From: Nigrospora sphaerica
Taxonomy: Eukaryota; Ascomycota; Sordariomycetes; Amphisphaeriales; Apiosporaceae
Assembly (NCBI GenBank): GCA_018287875.1
Contig: JAGVVL010000002.1
Coordinates: forward strand, 8,060,001-8,124,000
DNA: 64,000 nucleotides
Reading direction: 5' to 3'
Position numbers and translations under genes: made by a program. The first letter of the stretch is position 1. Each line of letters starts with the position of its first letter. Positions 45,608 through 56,143 of the stretch are shown here, one piece after another. A model generated the notes under the pieces. It did no database searches. It was given only the letters and a program-made list of their open reading frames with translations, and was not told the origin of the DNA.

Positions 45608-45650
45608 GTGCGCAACTCGTATGACTGCGCAACTCGTATGACATCTACGT
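45608..45650. repeat. Right terminal inverted repeat (43 bp)
   Basis: Exact reverse complement of the left repeat, with the same internal duplication at 45609-45642. Confidence 0.95.
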
Positions 45651-45720
45651 TACACGGCAGGGGATCCGCATAGCCCTTGTCGATAAGTGGCACGATACTG
45701 CAATGCTCCGCATAAAAGTA
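45651..45720. repeat. 70-bp direct duplication, right flank of the pogo element
   Basis: It begins TACACGGCAG immediately after the right inverted repeat. It differs from the left copy only at two positions near its end (CAATGCTCCGCAT against CAATCCTCCGAAT). Confidence 0.95.
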
Positions 45721-46550
45721 CACACTCTCTCTTCTTGCTGTGCGTGCAAACCGTCACCATGTCGAGCACCCCCCTAGCCATGGCCCACCCTAGACACTTC
45801 TTGCATTTGGCATCGTGTGGCTGCACGGGTCTTTCCGCACATGGTTCTGTCCGCAGTCACCCCACCCACTGCTGGCGCCCATCGCGTCAATGATCAATAC
45901 CTCATCTCACCACCTTGGATCTGGTTACGCTTATATTGGCTGGGCGGGTGCGTCACGGGTATAGCGGATGACGCCCCGTCCCCGTCTAAGCTGAGGTAAA
46001 CGCAAAGTGGATAGCAACGAACCAGCGGTGACTGAAGTGCATGATGCGCGTCAGCTATAGATGGAGGGAGTATCGGTCAGTCAACTGTACCTCCGTTCTT
46101 ACATTGGCAAGGGTCGGGAGAATCTATCCAGGGTGGTGAGCTCTCGTATCCTTCTGTGATCTCTCACATCCTTCTGTGGGGCACCGTAACGAAGCGCGAC
46201 TGAATGCTAGAGCTTACGAGAGCGCAAAACGACAAGCGGAAAATTTCTGCAGTAAGCGAGATCAACATTGTCTTGGTATCCTGTCCCTATCTGCCATTCA
46301 GCGATGGGGGCATTATTTTGACCGTCTCGGGCGCCAAACGCGCTGCTGTGTCTTGACCAAGTCAGCTTACATGCATACCTCTTACTATACAATCACATTC
46401 AGACCGGTGGAGCGCGATGGCCTCGACGCCCATTATAAAAGGAGCATCGTTGGCGACTCGATAAACAACATTCCAGAACACATCAGCATTCCATTATCCC
46501 TCTTTCCATCCAACATCAACAACAAAACCTTCACAAGCCCAGTTTTAAAA
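45721..46550. other. Upstream region of the small secreted protein gene
   Basis: No supported gene. From about 46430 the sequence has a TATAAAAGG box (46433-46441) and a CA-rich pyrimidine leader (46475-46545) typical of strongly expressed fungal secreted-protein genes. Confidence 0.45.
46433..46441 (+). promoter_or_regulatory. Probable TATA box
   Basis: TATAAAAGG lies about 118 bp upstream of the ATG of the small secreted cysteine-rich protein, followed by a CA/CT-rich leader. Confidence 0.5.
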
Positions 46551-47081
46551 TGCAATTCTCTAAGCTCATCATCTCTATCATCACGGCCGCTGCTACGGTG
46601 CAAGCCCTGCCTCAGGCCGAACAGGCTGATGGACTGGGAGTGACGGAGAAAAGATGGGATGGAAGCGGAGTATGCAATCTTTCCAGCTAGGGATATCTTA
46701 CAATGCATCTTTTCTGATTTTCCATCGACAGTATTGCAACGGCTTTAGCTGCTTCTTTGGTTTCCAGAACATTAAGTGCAAGAAAGGAACCAGTGTAAGT
46801 TACAGCATTCCGTTTGTCCCCCACCTTCAACATCACCGATATCAATGGTACGATTATAGCTGACATCTTTTAACTTCTAGTGTGTACGTCTTTACTCTAT
46901 CCTTATTGCCTCTATATTGATCGACGGCGGAATATCCGAGATAAATCGATTTTTAAACAGCCTACTAACTAGTTCTCCAATCCAGGCTAAGAGCAACGGC
47001 GGTGGTAATGGAAAGGAATGCAAAATTAAGGACTTTGGTCAGGGAAAAACGGCATACGCCATCTGCCCGGGCAAGGCCTAG
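46551..47081 (+). CDS. Small secreted cysteine-rich pre-pro-protein (antifungal/effector-like)
   Basis: A signal peptide (about 20 residues, ending VQALP) leads into a short pro-region that ends in Lys-Arg (VTEKR), a Kex2 processing site. The mature part is a basic, Cys- and Gly-rich domain of roughly 55 residues. Splice signals give an exon from 46551 to the GTATGC donor near 46669, exon 46731-46794, a predicted 3-nt exon 46881-46883 (one Cys codon), and exon 46986-47081. All introns carry good branch sites and are phase 0. With the microexon there are six cysteines before the TAG at 47079-47081. Beyond this TAG the same frame stays open for 33 more codons and includes another Cys, so the annotated end could be a premature stop. 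Size, Kex2 site and cysteine number resemble small fungal antifungal or effector proteins. I do not assign it to a named family, and activity is unproven. Confidence 0.55.
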
Positions 47082-48772
47082 GTAGAACATGCAGGGGGGT
47101 TCATGACGCGGCTTGGCGGAGATGGCTCATACTGCTACTTTGACTTCCACCAAGAGAAGGCTATTTATATCAATGGTGGTTAGTGGATAGCAACGCCACG
47201 AGGAACATCAAGGGTGCTAAGTGTTTATGTTTTAGGAAAGGTGTTGCAAGGAGGATATTACCACATTCACTCGGGGATTACAGCATTCACTAAAGGGTCA
47301 CGACATTTAGGGGCTAGGACATTCATTTATGAGCGCATGACATAGAAACTAAAAGCAGACGTCTCTACAAACGGACTTCTAGCGTCTTGAATGAGGAATG
47401 TTTTGCCAATAATGAATACTTGTTGAACATTAGGAGGGACAGGTTTCTCTATGCGCCCAAGTCGAAACCCAGGTTGCCAAGGCCATCCTTCGAAGCGCCG
47501 GTGATCTAACAACATAGCTGCCTCGTGGTAACCCAGATCATTGCCATGGCGTCTCCTAGTAAGGGTTTAATGCAAGTGGATGGAATAAACCTACAGCCTT
47601 ACACATAGTAGGACTGATGTCGTCGATGCGATAAAACTGGCTGGACTTGCCATTCGAGGCAGTGAACGCCGCCCGGGGCTTCTATGGCGGAAATCTATTG
47701 AACTTCCTTCTCTTGAGTCATTCCTTTCGAGCTCGTCGACGGAACGGTTCGCACTATTCTGTAGTCTCTCACCACAGCTGACTCGTGCACGGTGTGGTGT
47801 TGGGAGTCGTGGTCGCTAATCAGCAGGGTGCTCGGCACATCCCGCTAGGCGGGTGACTCTGGATAACGACTCTGCGGCATTTTTGCCGGTATTTTCACCC
47901 TGAAGTACTTCCATGCGTCCTTGGAGTGTGCAAGAGCCGGCCATCTGTCCTTCTGACGTCCGAGGTAGGGTCATGCCACCGAGTGCGGCCTGTTTCAGTC
48001 GAAAAGGACCTCCGACGAGCTGGAACAGTGAGAAAATGCTCGAATATTAATAGCTCGCAATGTTCCAGAGTTTCGCACCCCACAAGACGGCCCTAATTAG
48101 AGGGAACGGCTCGTTGAGGCCACTGCGTCAGGACTGGGAGTGAGTTGCTGACATAGAGGAGTGGTGGCATGGCGGCTCGGCCTGCGCTGGCTAATCGGCG
48201 GATTTTCCGACTTGGAAGGCGCATGTAAACGGATGGATTTGCAAGTCGTCTTGGGACGGTCAAAGCGACGCAGGGGGACTCATGTGCCACAGTGATCCTG
48301 TAACCTCTATTGAAAGAGAAAGGACATGCAGACCAGGCTATGCTGTTAAGGCCTTGATCGGCCAGGTTTGGAGACACGTTTTGAAGACACGTTTTAGCGT
48401 GGGGACACACCTCGCTATCGGCGCCCCTTGGAGTTCGAGTACATATATACCCCACGATACCGTAAATAGCTAGCATTTTCAGTAACTATCGACCTGACTT
48501 GGGGACATACGTGCCGCGCCAGTGCGTCGCGCTAAATCCCACGATAATAGGTATAGTGCTGATGATCCCTTCCATGGCCGTAACCTAGTATGGTGTGGCA
48601 CATGTGGGGGGCTTTATTATATATTACCTCTTGAGAGCTGTAATACCGTGTCTATATTTTTTAGTACTCTAATAGTTTATTTTTCCTCCCCGTGTATAAC
48701 TCCGTAAATCAGGCAAAAGGCGCCTAGAAAACCCGCAAAACATACAACCTCAACCTGTAACCCAGCAGGTCT
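47082..48772. other. Gene-poor stretch
   Basis: Beyond the possible read-through extension to about 47183, no coding frame is supported. The tail near 48600-48770 is AT-rich and holds the 3' flank of the next minus-strand gene. Confidence 0.35.
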
Positions 48773-50910
48773 TTATTGAATGGTGGTCGTAATAACAACA
48801 GTAGCTCGCACGTCCTGGCGCGTCGACACGTGAAGCAGCGTCACACGACCAGCGGCGTCGGCATACGGCTCAAAGTCGGACGCGGCGCCATCGACCGCCA
48901 CGCGTACGGTGTCCAGGTCGACGGTGCTCGCGTGCCAGACGGCCAGGCGATACTCGGCGCCGACGGCGCGGCGCACGTCGTCGTCGCCGAAGTGGGTGTG
49001 GGCGCTGTTGCCGACCGTGATGGTCCGCACCTCCTGCCACGCCGTCGCCTCCGCCTCGGCGTCGTCCGAGTCGGAGTCGCCCGTGGGGGCGGACGGACAC
49101 GGGTGGAATTGGATCCGGCGCACCGACGTCTGCGCGATCTGCACCTCGCGGAACGCGTTGCGCGCCTCGGGGTCGCCGTACGCGTCGCACTGCTTCCGGG
49201 CGGGCACGGGCGGGCGGGCGCCGAGCAGCGGTTCGAGGTCCTCGTCGTGCCGGGCGAGCCAGTCGTTGGTGGACGCGCTCGACCGCGACACGCTGTCGTC
49301 GATATACATGCTGTATTTCTGCCAGCGGGGTGTCAGCATGGTTGAATTGTGTTCCTGCTTTCGGTTCTCGTCTGGGCGGGTCGCCAGACTACAGGGAAAG
49401 AGATAGAAGGAAAATGAGTCTTACATTGTCCTTGCCCGGGTAGATGTGAATGGTAATGGGAATGGACGGCTCCTCAGCCAGCACCGGCACGTCTGGGCGT
49501 GTGCGGTCGGGTACGGCGTTCCGCACGTCCATCTGCGGGATGATGGCACCCTCGCGGATGTACATGGGCGTGATGTATGGAAGCTGATCCTCTCGCCAGT
49601 CGACACGGGCGTCGTAGTCAATGTAGGAGCCGCCACGGACCTTAGGCGCGAGGGCGACGCCCGGAGAGTCAGGCCTCAGGTTAAATGGGCACCAGCCGTT
49701 GGGGTACGGCAGGTAGACGCTGACGGCGTTGCTTTTGTCCGACTGCTTCTGCATGACAGGCGCCACGAGTAGATCCGGCCCGACCGTGTACTGATGCCCC
49801 GTGTACCACTCGGTCGACGCGAAGAGCGAGGGATCCAGCGGATCCGAGACGACCATGGCACGCGCCATAGGCAGACCACGGATCGTGTGCTCCCACATGG
49901 CGTCGTACAGCAGCTGCAAGAGGCTGTAGCGGAGGCGGACGAGATAGCGTGTTGCCGGCAGGACGGCACGGTAGACAGTCTCCTGGTTTTCCGGAATCGT
50001 GTGCGTGCGCCGGTAGTTCTCGTACTCAAAGGGCTCTTAGAACCACTTCTTGCCCTCGCGCACATAGTGGTTGCGCAGCCATGGCAGCAGAGAATAGGCC
50101 CCGTACCAGCGGATCAGCAGCTGGGGCACGATCATCTGTACGGGGGTCTGGACCTGGGGCAGCAGCGCGCGGGGGCGGAACAGGGCGAGGTGGTAGTAGG
50201 TCTGGAGCGTGATGCGGTCGCGGTAGTTGGGGGCGGCGCGGTCGCGGACGGCGTTCATGAAAGCGTAGCCCTCGCGGCCGCCGGGCCCGCCGGCACCGCC
50301 CATGCCGGCGGGGTTCTCGCCCCGGCTGTTGAAGGGCGGCAGCGTGAAGGGCGCGTTGCCCCGGAGCTGCGACTGCCGGTCCCGCAGCACCTGCGCGAGC
50401 GCCGTGGCCCGCTTGTCGGGCCGGATGAAGCTGACGATGGGGCACACCATGACCAGCGCGCGCGCCCGGCTGTCCGCCGACGCGGCGCACGCGCTCACCG
50501 TGGCGCCGAAGGACATGCCCCAGAGCACGATGCGCCGGGCGTCCACCTGGGGCAGGTCTCCAACGTGCGTCAGGAGGTCGGTGAGGTCCTCGGCTTGTTG
50601 CAAGGGGCTGATCTGGTTCCGCGGCAGACCATCGCTGTCTCCAATATTGCGGGGGTCGTAAATGAGTGTGTTGAACCCCCGGGACTGGAAGACCTCGGCG
50701 AGCTCCGGCAGCTGCATTTCTTTGACACAATTGAACTGGCACCGCATGTCTCAGTACGCGGCAGGGATGGGGAGGCTGCCTCGGCACGACTCACACCATG
50801 GGTCATGATGATGGCGGGCGCCGGTCCGGCGACGGAATAGAGCAAGCCCCGGATGACGGTGCCATCGAGGACTTTGTATTCCACCTTTTCGCCGCGCGAG
50901 ACCGTCATAT
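48773..50910 (-). pseudogene. In-frame chimera: alpha/beta-hydrolase front fused to GH31 glycosidase end
   Basis: The minus-strand reading starts at 50908 (MTVSRGEKVEYKV). It crosses a phase-0 intron (about 50794-50748) and runs as an alpha/beta-hydrolase: oxyanion THG, LIYDPRNIGDSDG, and the nucleophile elbow GMSFGA. Near 50130, after QTPVQMIVPQ and before the hydrolase Asp and His would appear, it switches without a frame change to GH31 family sequence: LLIRWYGAYS and LRNHYVREGKKW. A TAA (50039-50037) follows, and then the same frame continues with EPFEYE, LRYSLLQLLYDAMWEH, GLPMARAMVVSDP, VGPDLLVAPV and ITPMYIREGAIIPQ, an intron (49424-49319), and the C-terminal beta domain to the stop at 48773. 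The GH31 catalytic Asp residues lie in the missing N-terminal part. Neither half can be an active enzyme as read. Confidence 0.75.
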
Positions 50911-51869
50911 TCGTGCTTGGCAGCGCTGGCGAAACGTATTCAAGGAGATCGTAGTAGGATCTAGGGCGTTCTCGTCTTCGAATGAACGACCCAAGTCTTC
51001 AAGAGGATTGAAAGTGACAACCGAGCTCCCATATCTGCTTCTTGGTGGTCGACCCACGGCTGCCTGCCTTCTTATCGCGCCGTGCGTCGGTCAGACTGCC
51101 CGGGCTCCCTAGAAACCCACGATGAGGTGATGCGTTGCGAGAACAGAAGAAGTCCGCGTATACAGGTTTTCGGGATCCTCCGGGTTGGGTAGACGCACAG
51201 GATATACCGAAACGTCGTCCCTGGCGGAACTTCTTGGCGTCGCTCCCAAGCGGGAGGAGCGCGCATGCAGGGTGATTATCTTGCAGGAGATCTCGCTTCA
51301 TATGCCCCAATCAGCGCATGAGGATGTATTGTGGTGGTGACGGGAAGTGGAGCCAACCATGTCAGGAATACCACGGTGTACAGGGAAACACCAGATGTAG
51401 CTATGTACAGTATGGCGCGAGATATCGTAAGCACTAGGGCATTTACAGCTGGGCCCGGCTCCCCAGGATGGATCTGTGGGTCAATACAAGACGTGGGGGG
51501 TCCTCACATTCCACGACGAAGCTGACCAAGCATGGCATGTTGCCCTCCCTTATCCCTGCGTTTTACCTGCTCCGGCCGCCAGCTCGTCACCACCGCGTGG
51601 GCAATTAAATGCCCGATGGCAGGTATCCGCCACTTCGTGATACTAAGCACCCGGACGAGTCCATTTGTCAGCGGGCGCGCCACGCCGACATGGTTATAAG
51701 ACCAACCGCTGACGCTCCCGGTGAGGAGAGCCCCTTAACCAAGCCCACCAATCAGTAAATACTACGCCACCCTCCCTGTGTCTCATCTCCCGCCTTACGA
51801 CGTGACGCCCCCCATCCCCCATTCCCGCCGTTGATACCTTTGGGATAATAACGCCGATTATCGTTCTCG
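50911..51869. other. Intergenic
   Basis: The segment next to 50911 would be the promoter of the hydrolase part, and 51700-51869 is the 3' flank of the FAD oxidase. No other feature is supported. Confidence 0.4.
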
Positions 51870-53231
51870 TTATAAGGGCCCGTAGGGGGGCGCGCCCGTG
51901 TAGTGCTCGATGTGCTCGTAAAAGGTCGGCCGGTCGCTGGTCTCGACGTCCCGGACCTGCACGCCCAGCGCCTGCAGCTTCGCGAAGTAGGGAGCCAGGG
52001 CGGCGGCGACGGCGGCGGCGTCGCCGCCAGCCAGCGTGACGAAGGCGACGTTGAACGAGGCGTGGGTGAAGCCCCACACGGTGGTGCAGCCGGGGATCCG
52101 GTCGAGCACGAGGTGCTCCTGCCACGCGGCGATGGCGGCGTAGTAGGCGTCGGCGTCCTCGTTGGCGAAGGCGAAGGAGCCGCCGGCCACGCGGCCGTCG
52201 GGGTGCGCGCGCGTCGTCAGCGCGAGCACGACGGCGTAGGTGCCGCCGCCGCCGCCGCTGAGGGCCCAGTAGAGGTCGGCGTGCTGGGCGGGCGAGGCGA
52301 CGAGGTGGCGGCCGTCGGCCGTCACCACCTCGAACTCGAGCGCGTTGTCGGCGGCCAGGCCGTACGTGCCGCCGAGCGGCCCGTGGCCGGCACCCTGGAC
52401 GTAGCCGCCGGCGATGCCGACCGTGGGGCAGAAGCCGCCTACCACGCGGAGGCCTTGCGCCGCGGCCGCCGCGTACAGCTCGAAGAACTGCACGCCGGCG
52501 CCGGCGCGGGCGGCGGGTCCGCGGTAGGGGGCGCTGGTGTAGTCGTCCACGAAGCTGATGTCCTTCAGGTTATGCATCCAGAGGGCTAGCGAGCCGGCGC
52601 CGCTCGACCGTCCGATGAAGTCGTGGCCCGTGTTCTTGATGATGAGCCGGATGTTGTGCGCCCGCGCGAAGGCGAGCCCGGCGGCAACGTCGACGGCGCT
52701 GCTGACGTTGATGGCGTAAACCGCCAGGTTGCCTTGGCCGCACGCGGCGTCGGGCGCTGTGTAGGGGCTGCACGTGTCGTTCAACCAGTAAGGCGACATG
52801 ACGTTGACGGGGTCCTGGAAACTGCTCGGCGCGTATCAGCACGCGCTTTGCCTCAAATCGTTTGCCTTCCATCCGCACAAACCTGACCTGGCGGCGTGGG
52901 GGAGGCGAGGGGGCACGGGGCCAAAGGGGCCAGGGGTCACCTACTAGGTGGCGGGCTGCGTGTATCGATCGCGAAGCGAGCTGCACGCCGAGGCATTGTA
53001 AGCAGGGCCGTGGCATACCTGCGCCAGCGGCGTCCCGACAATCAGTCGACCACCGACTGTGGTATTCAGTTGGTTCCAGGCCGCGGCATCTGGCCAGCCT
53101 GGATCGCCTGACATGTTGCGGCATCCCTCCGTGGTTCCTGCATCCGCCGCTGCGCTGGACAGAGACATGGCGGCCGCAGGAACGGCGGAGTAGAGGGCCG
53201 TGGCCGCGGCAAAGAAGGAGAATCCGCGCAT
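51870..53231 (-). CDS. Berberine-bridge-type FAD-linked oxidase, C-terminally truncated
   Basis: This is a secreted FAD oxidoreductase of the vanillyl-alcohol-oxidase/PCMH fold. Such enzymes act in fungal secondary metabolism or sugar oxidation. Exon 1 (53231-52945) and exon 2 (52821-51870) are separated by a 123-bp intron (GTAGGT donor), giving 412 residues. A signal peptide (FSFFAAATALYSAVPAAA) is present. The FAD domain contains the covalent His in IKNTGHDFIGRSSG and the second attachment residue in GGFCPTVGIAGGY, so bicovalent FAD is likely. A GPLGGTYGLAADNALEFEVV segment and LYWALSGGGGGTYAVV follow. The frame ends at a TAA after APPYGPL, about 150 residues short of usual members, so the C-terminal BBE domain that closes the active site is missing. 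Nothing downstream restores it. Probably inactive, but the FAD domain is complete. Confidence 0.8.
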
Positions 53232-54077
53232 GGTGGGGGCGCGCGGCTATCAGGAGAAGCGTACGTGAGTCCACCGCGAATACTATCTGGTGCTCAGTGC
53301 GCGGCCGCTTGTCGCCTTTTGAAGTCGCCCCTGGATCTATTGCCTTACCCTAAGGCCACCCGGGGCGCATTTCCCAGCCACTGCTGACGAGATGACGGAC
53401 TCCGACAGTTAAACTTGCCTTTGCTATCACAGTCGAACCTGAACCTCACTCTTCGTATTGCCCCCTCGGTTGCCTGGCGGTGCTCCGTGGGTTGCCGGGG
53501 GGCGGGTGTTGAACGGTGAGCGATGGCACGAGAATCTCTGTCTGCTTACCGCGCCGAAGGATGTCATCTCTCGGGGTCCCTAGGACTTATCCGGCTCTCC
53601 ATGGATCGTAAGCTTGGGAGAATGTTGGTCCTTGTCGATGATTTGTTGTTTTCGGAGGTCCATCAAGCTCCTGTCCTTGCTTACGTCGCAGGACCGGCGA
53701 GCCTCAACTAGCCCCTTTCGGCAGACAAGTTACTAGTACTAGTATTACATTGCAGCTGAGCCCTCAAAAGACTGGTTTGGGTGCAGCTGACAGTGCATGG
53801 ACAGCCTCACTGCTGCCTGTGTCCGCAAGGTGGGTTTCCGATGGCGCCGTCGCAGCTAGAATGGAACAAGGCAGAATGTCGCATAGTGACTGTGCAGCAC
53901 GATGTGATCCTGAGTCCCGGCTCGCACAAGTTCATGTTTAGATACACGACGACTATCGCCTAAAGTGGCCGTTTTCTACTTATATCCACGGCCACTACCA
54001 CAAAGTGTCATAACGTCTCTTGCACCGTCTGCCAGAGCCAGCACCTATCATTAGCGTTTTTGTATAACTGCTGAGTT
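53232..54077. other. Intergenic
   Basis: No supported gene between the FAD oxidase start and the P450 start; it probably contains both promoters, as they are divergent. Confidence 0.4.
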
Positions 54078-56143
54078 ATGTGGAGTCTCGAACCCTCCGT
54101 CCGGTTCGTCACCGAGACCTGGCCATGGGGCTTGCCCCATGACCTTTCCCCTGCGCGCTCCGGGGTGTATGTCACGGTGGCTTTGCTGCTTCTTTACGGA
54201 GCCGCACTGGCCGTATATCGATGTAGGGCTCCTTGTCCGGCGCTCGGTATACCCGCGGTATCGACTGACATCGAAAAGTGCTACTGTCTCCCCTTGCGGG
54301 TGTCCCCGGGCCCAAGATCGCGGGTAAGAAATCAAGGCCCACGGGGGAAGTCACCGAACCGTTGAGTCTGACCTGTGGTTTCATCCAGCGGCCAGCTTCT
54401 GGTATGAGATCTACTACGACGTTATGCTGGGTGGCCAGTATTACCGGAAAATTGACGAGATGCACAAAAAATACGGTATGCTGTGCTCCCTACGCCCCGT
54501 GCAGCAGGGGTAACAGAGGAATCCAGGCCCCATCGTTCGCATCAACCCCCACGAGGTCAACTTCAACGACCCCGACTTTATCGATTCCGTCTTCCCTGGC
54601 CCGGGGCGGAAGACCAACAAGTTCCCCATCACCGGGAAACGAACGCGAAGTGAGTACCGGCGTATCGTTGGACGGGGCGACACGTCGCCCCGGCGTCGCG
54701 GTTTTCCAGCTAACCATATGTCTCCTCACGTCAGCGGCCGAATCGATCGTGGCCACCATCGACCACCACACGCACCGCCAGCGGCGGAACGCCATCAGTG
54801 GCTTCTTCTCGGCGGCCAGCACGCGCCGGCTGGAGCCCATCATCCGGCAGAATGTCCATAAGCTGCTGGGTCGGATGCACGGCGCGGGCGCGACGGGCCA
54901 GCCGCTGCCCATGCACTACGTCTTCCGGGCCATGACCAGCGATCTCATCACCGAGTACGCCTTCGGGGACTCGTTCCACTTCCTCGACCGCAAGGACTTC
55001 GCCATCCCCTAAATGAAGTCGACCGACGTCTTCTTGGTCTTGAACCACACCTTCGGCCACTTCCCCTGGGTGGGCGCCCTGCTGGCGGCCGCTCCGCCGT
55101 GGGCCGTCAAGGCCTTCATCCCCTCCCTCACCGAGATGTGGGACAAGAAAATGGTGCGTTACGTCCTCGATGGGCCGTAAGCAATGGCACCGAGGTGGCA
55201 GCACCGCACTAACCCACCGAGATGTCGCCCAGATGTGGATCGAGAAGGTCGAGGCGATCCGCCAGTCGCCCAACCCCGACGCCGCCAAGAACACCATATT
55301 CGAGGGAATCCTCCACAGCAAGCTGCCGGCCGCCGAGAAGACGACGCCGCGCCTGGCGCACGAGGCGCAGCTCGTCGTCTTCGCCGGCGACACCACCACG
55401 GCCTACACGCTGCAGGCGGCCCTCTTCGAGCTGCTGGCGCAGCCGGCCCTGTACACGCGCGCCAAAGCCGAGGTGGTGGCGGCGGCGGGGCCAGCGGACG
55501 ACGACGACGCGGTGCCCCCCTCGCCGACGTCGGCGGCCTCGCCTTCCTCGGCGCCGTCGTCCAGGAGACGGTCCGCCTGCACCCCGGCGTCGTCTCGCGC
55601 TTGCCGCGCGTGTCCCCCGACGCCCCCGTCCACTACACGGACCGCGGCGGCCGCGCCCACGTCCTGCCGCCCGGCACCTCGCTCAACATGACGGCCTGGA
55701 TCGCCCACCGCAACGCCGACGTCTTCGTCGACCCCGACCGCTTCGTGCCCCAGCGCTGGCTCGACGACCCGCGCCTCGACCGCGCCTTCATCGGCTTCGC
55801 CCGCGGCACGCGCAACTGCATCGGGTACGTTTCTCCCTTCTTTCGCTTCTTTTTTTTTCGCGTTCGTGCCGCTTCGGCACTTTGTACTTGCTTTCGTCGT
55901 GGACGAACTGACACGGGCGGTGTGCCCTTTGCCCCCCACATTAGCATGAACTTTGCCCGCCAGGAGATGGCCATCGTCCTCGCCGCCATTCTCCGGAAAT
56001 ACGACATCTACGCCGGACAGGCGGGCCCCACGCTAGAGTTGTACGACACGGTTCGTGACCGGGACATTGCGTTGAATCATGAGTACATTATCCCCGCCCC
56101 CGCGAAGGGCAGTGTCGGATTGCAAATCCTTGTACGTAATTGA
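54078..56143 (+). pseudogene. Cytochrome P450, broken by a stop and a frameshift
   Basis: The order of P450 elements is complete. A membrane anchor (VYVTVALLLLYGAALAVY, from an ATG at 54078) is followed by a proline hinge (LAGVPGPKIA). Four short introns in the N-terminal half use clean splice signals. SFWYEIYYDVMLGGQY and GPIVRINPHEVNFNDPDF resemble the trichodiene-oxygenase-type group. The I-helix oxygen motif is AGDTTT (about 55385), the K-helix ETVRLHP with Glu/Arg, then the PDRF motif, and the heme loop FARGTRNCIG at about 55796-55825. A last intron and the C-terminal exon follow, ending at 56143. Two lesions are visible: an in-frame TAA at 55010-55012 after DRKDFAIP, and a one-base loss in a C run near 55516-55521 that shifts the frame before LADVGGLAFLGAVVQ. 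Substrate unknown. Confidence 0.8.

Larger units (their letters stand above)
43791..45650 (+). mobile_element. Complete Fot1/pogo-type DNA transposon
   Basis: This 1860-bp element has perfect 43-bp terminal inverted repeats at 43791-43833 and 45608-45650. TA dinucleotides stand outside both ends, as expected for Tc1/mariner-superfamily insertion. Each inverted repeat contains two tandem copies of a 17-bp unit (GTCATACGAGTTGCGCA), probably the transposase-binding sites. One uninterrupted transposase gene fills the interior. No RIP-type decay is visible, in sharp contrast to the retroelements to the left, so insertion was recent or the element escaped RIP as a single copy. Confidence 0.95.
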
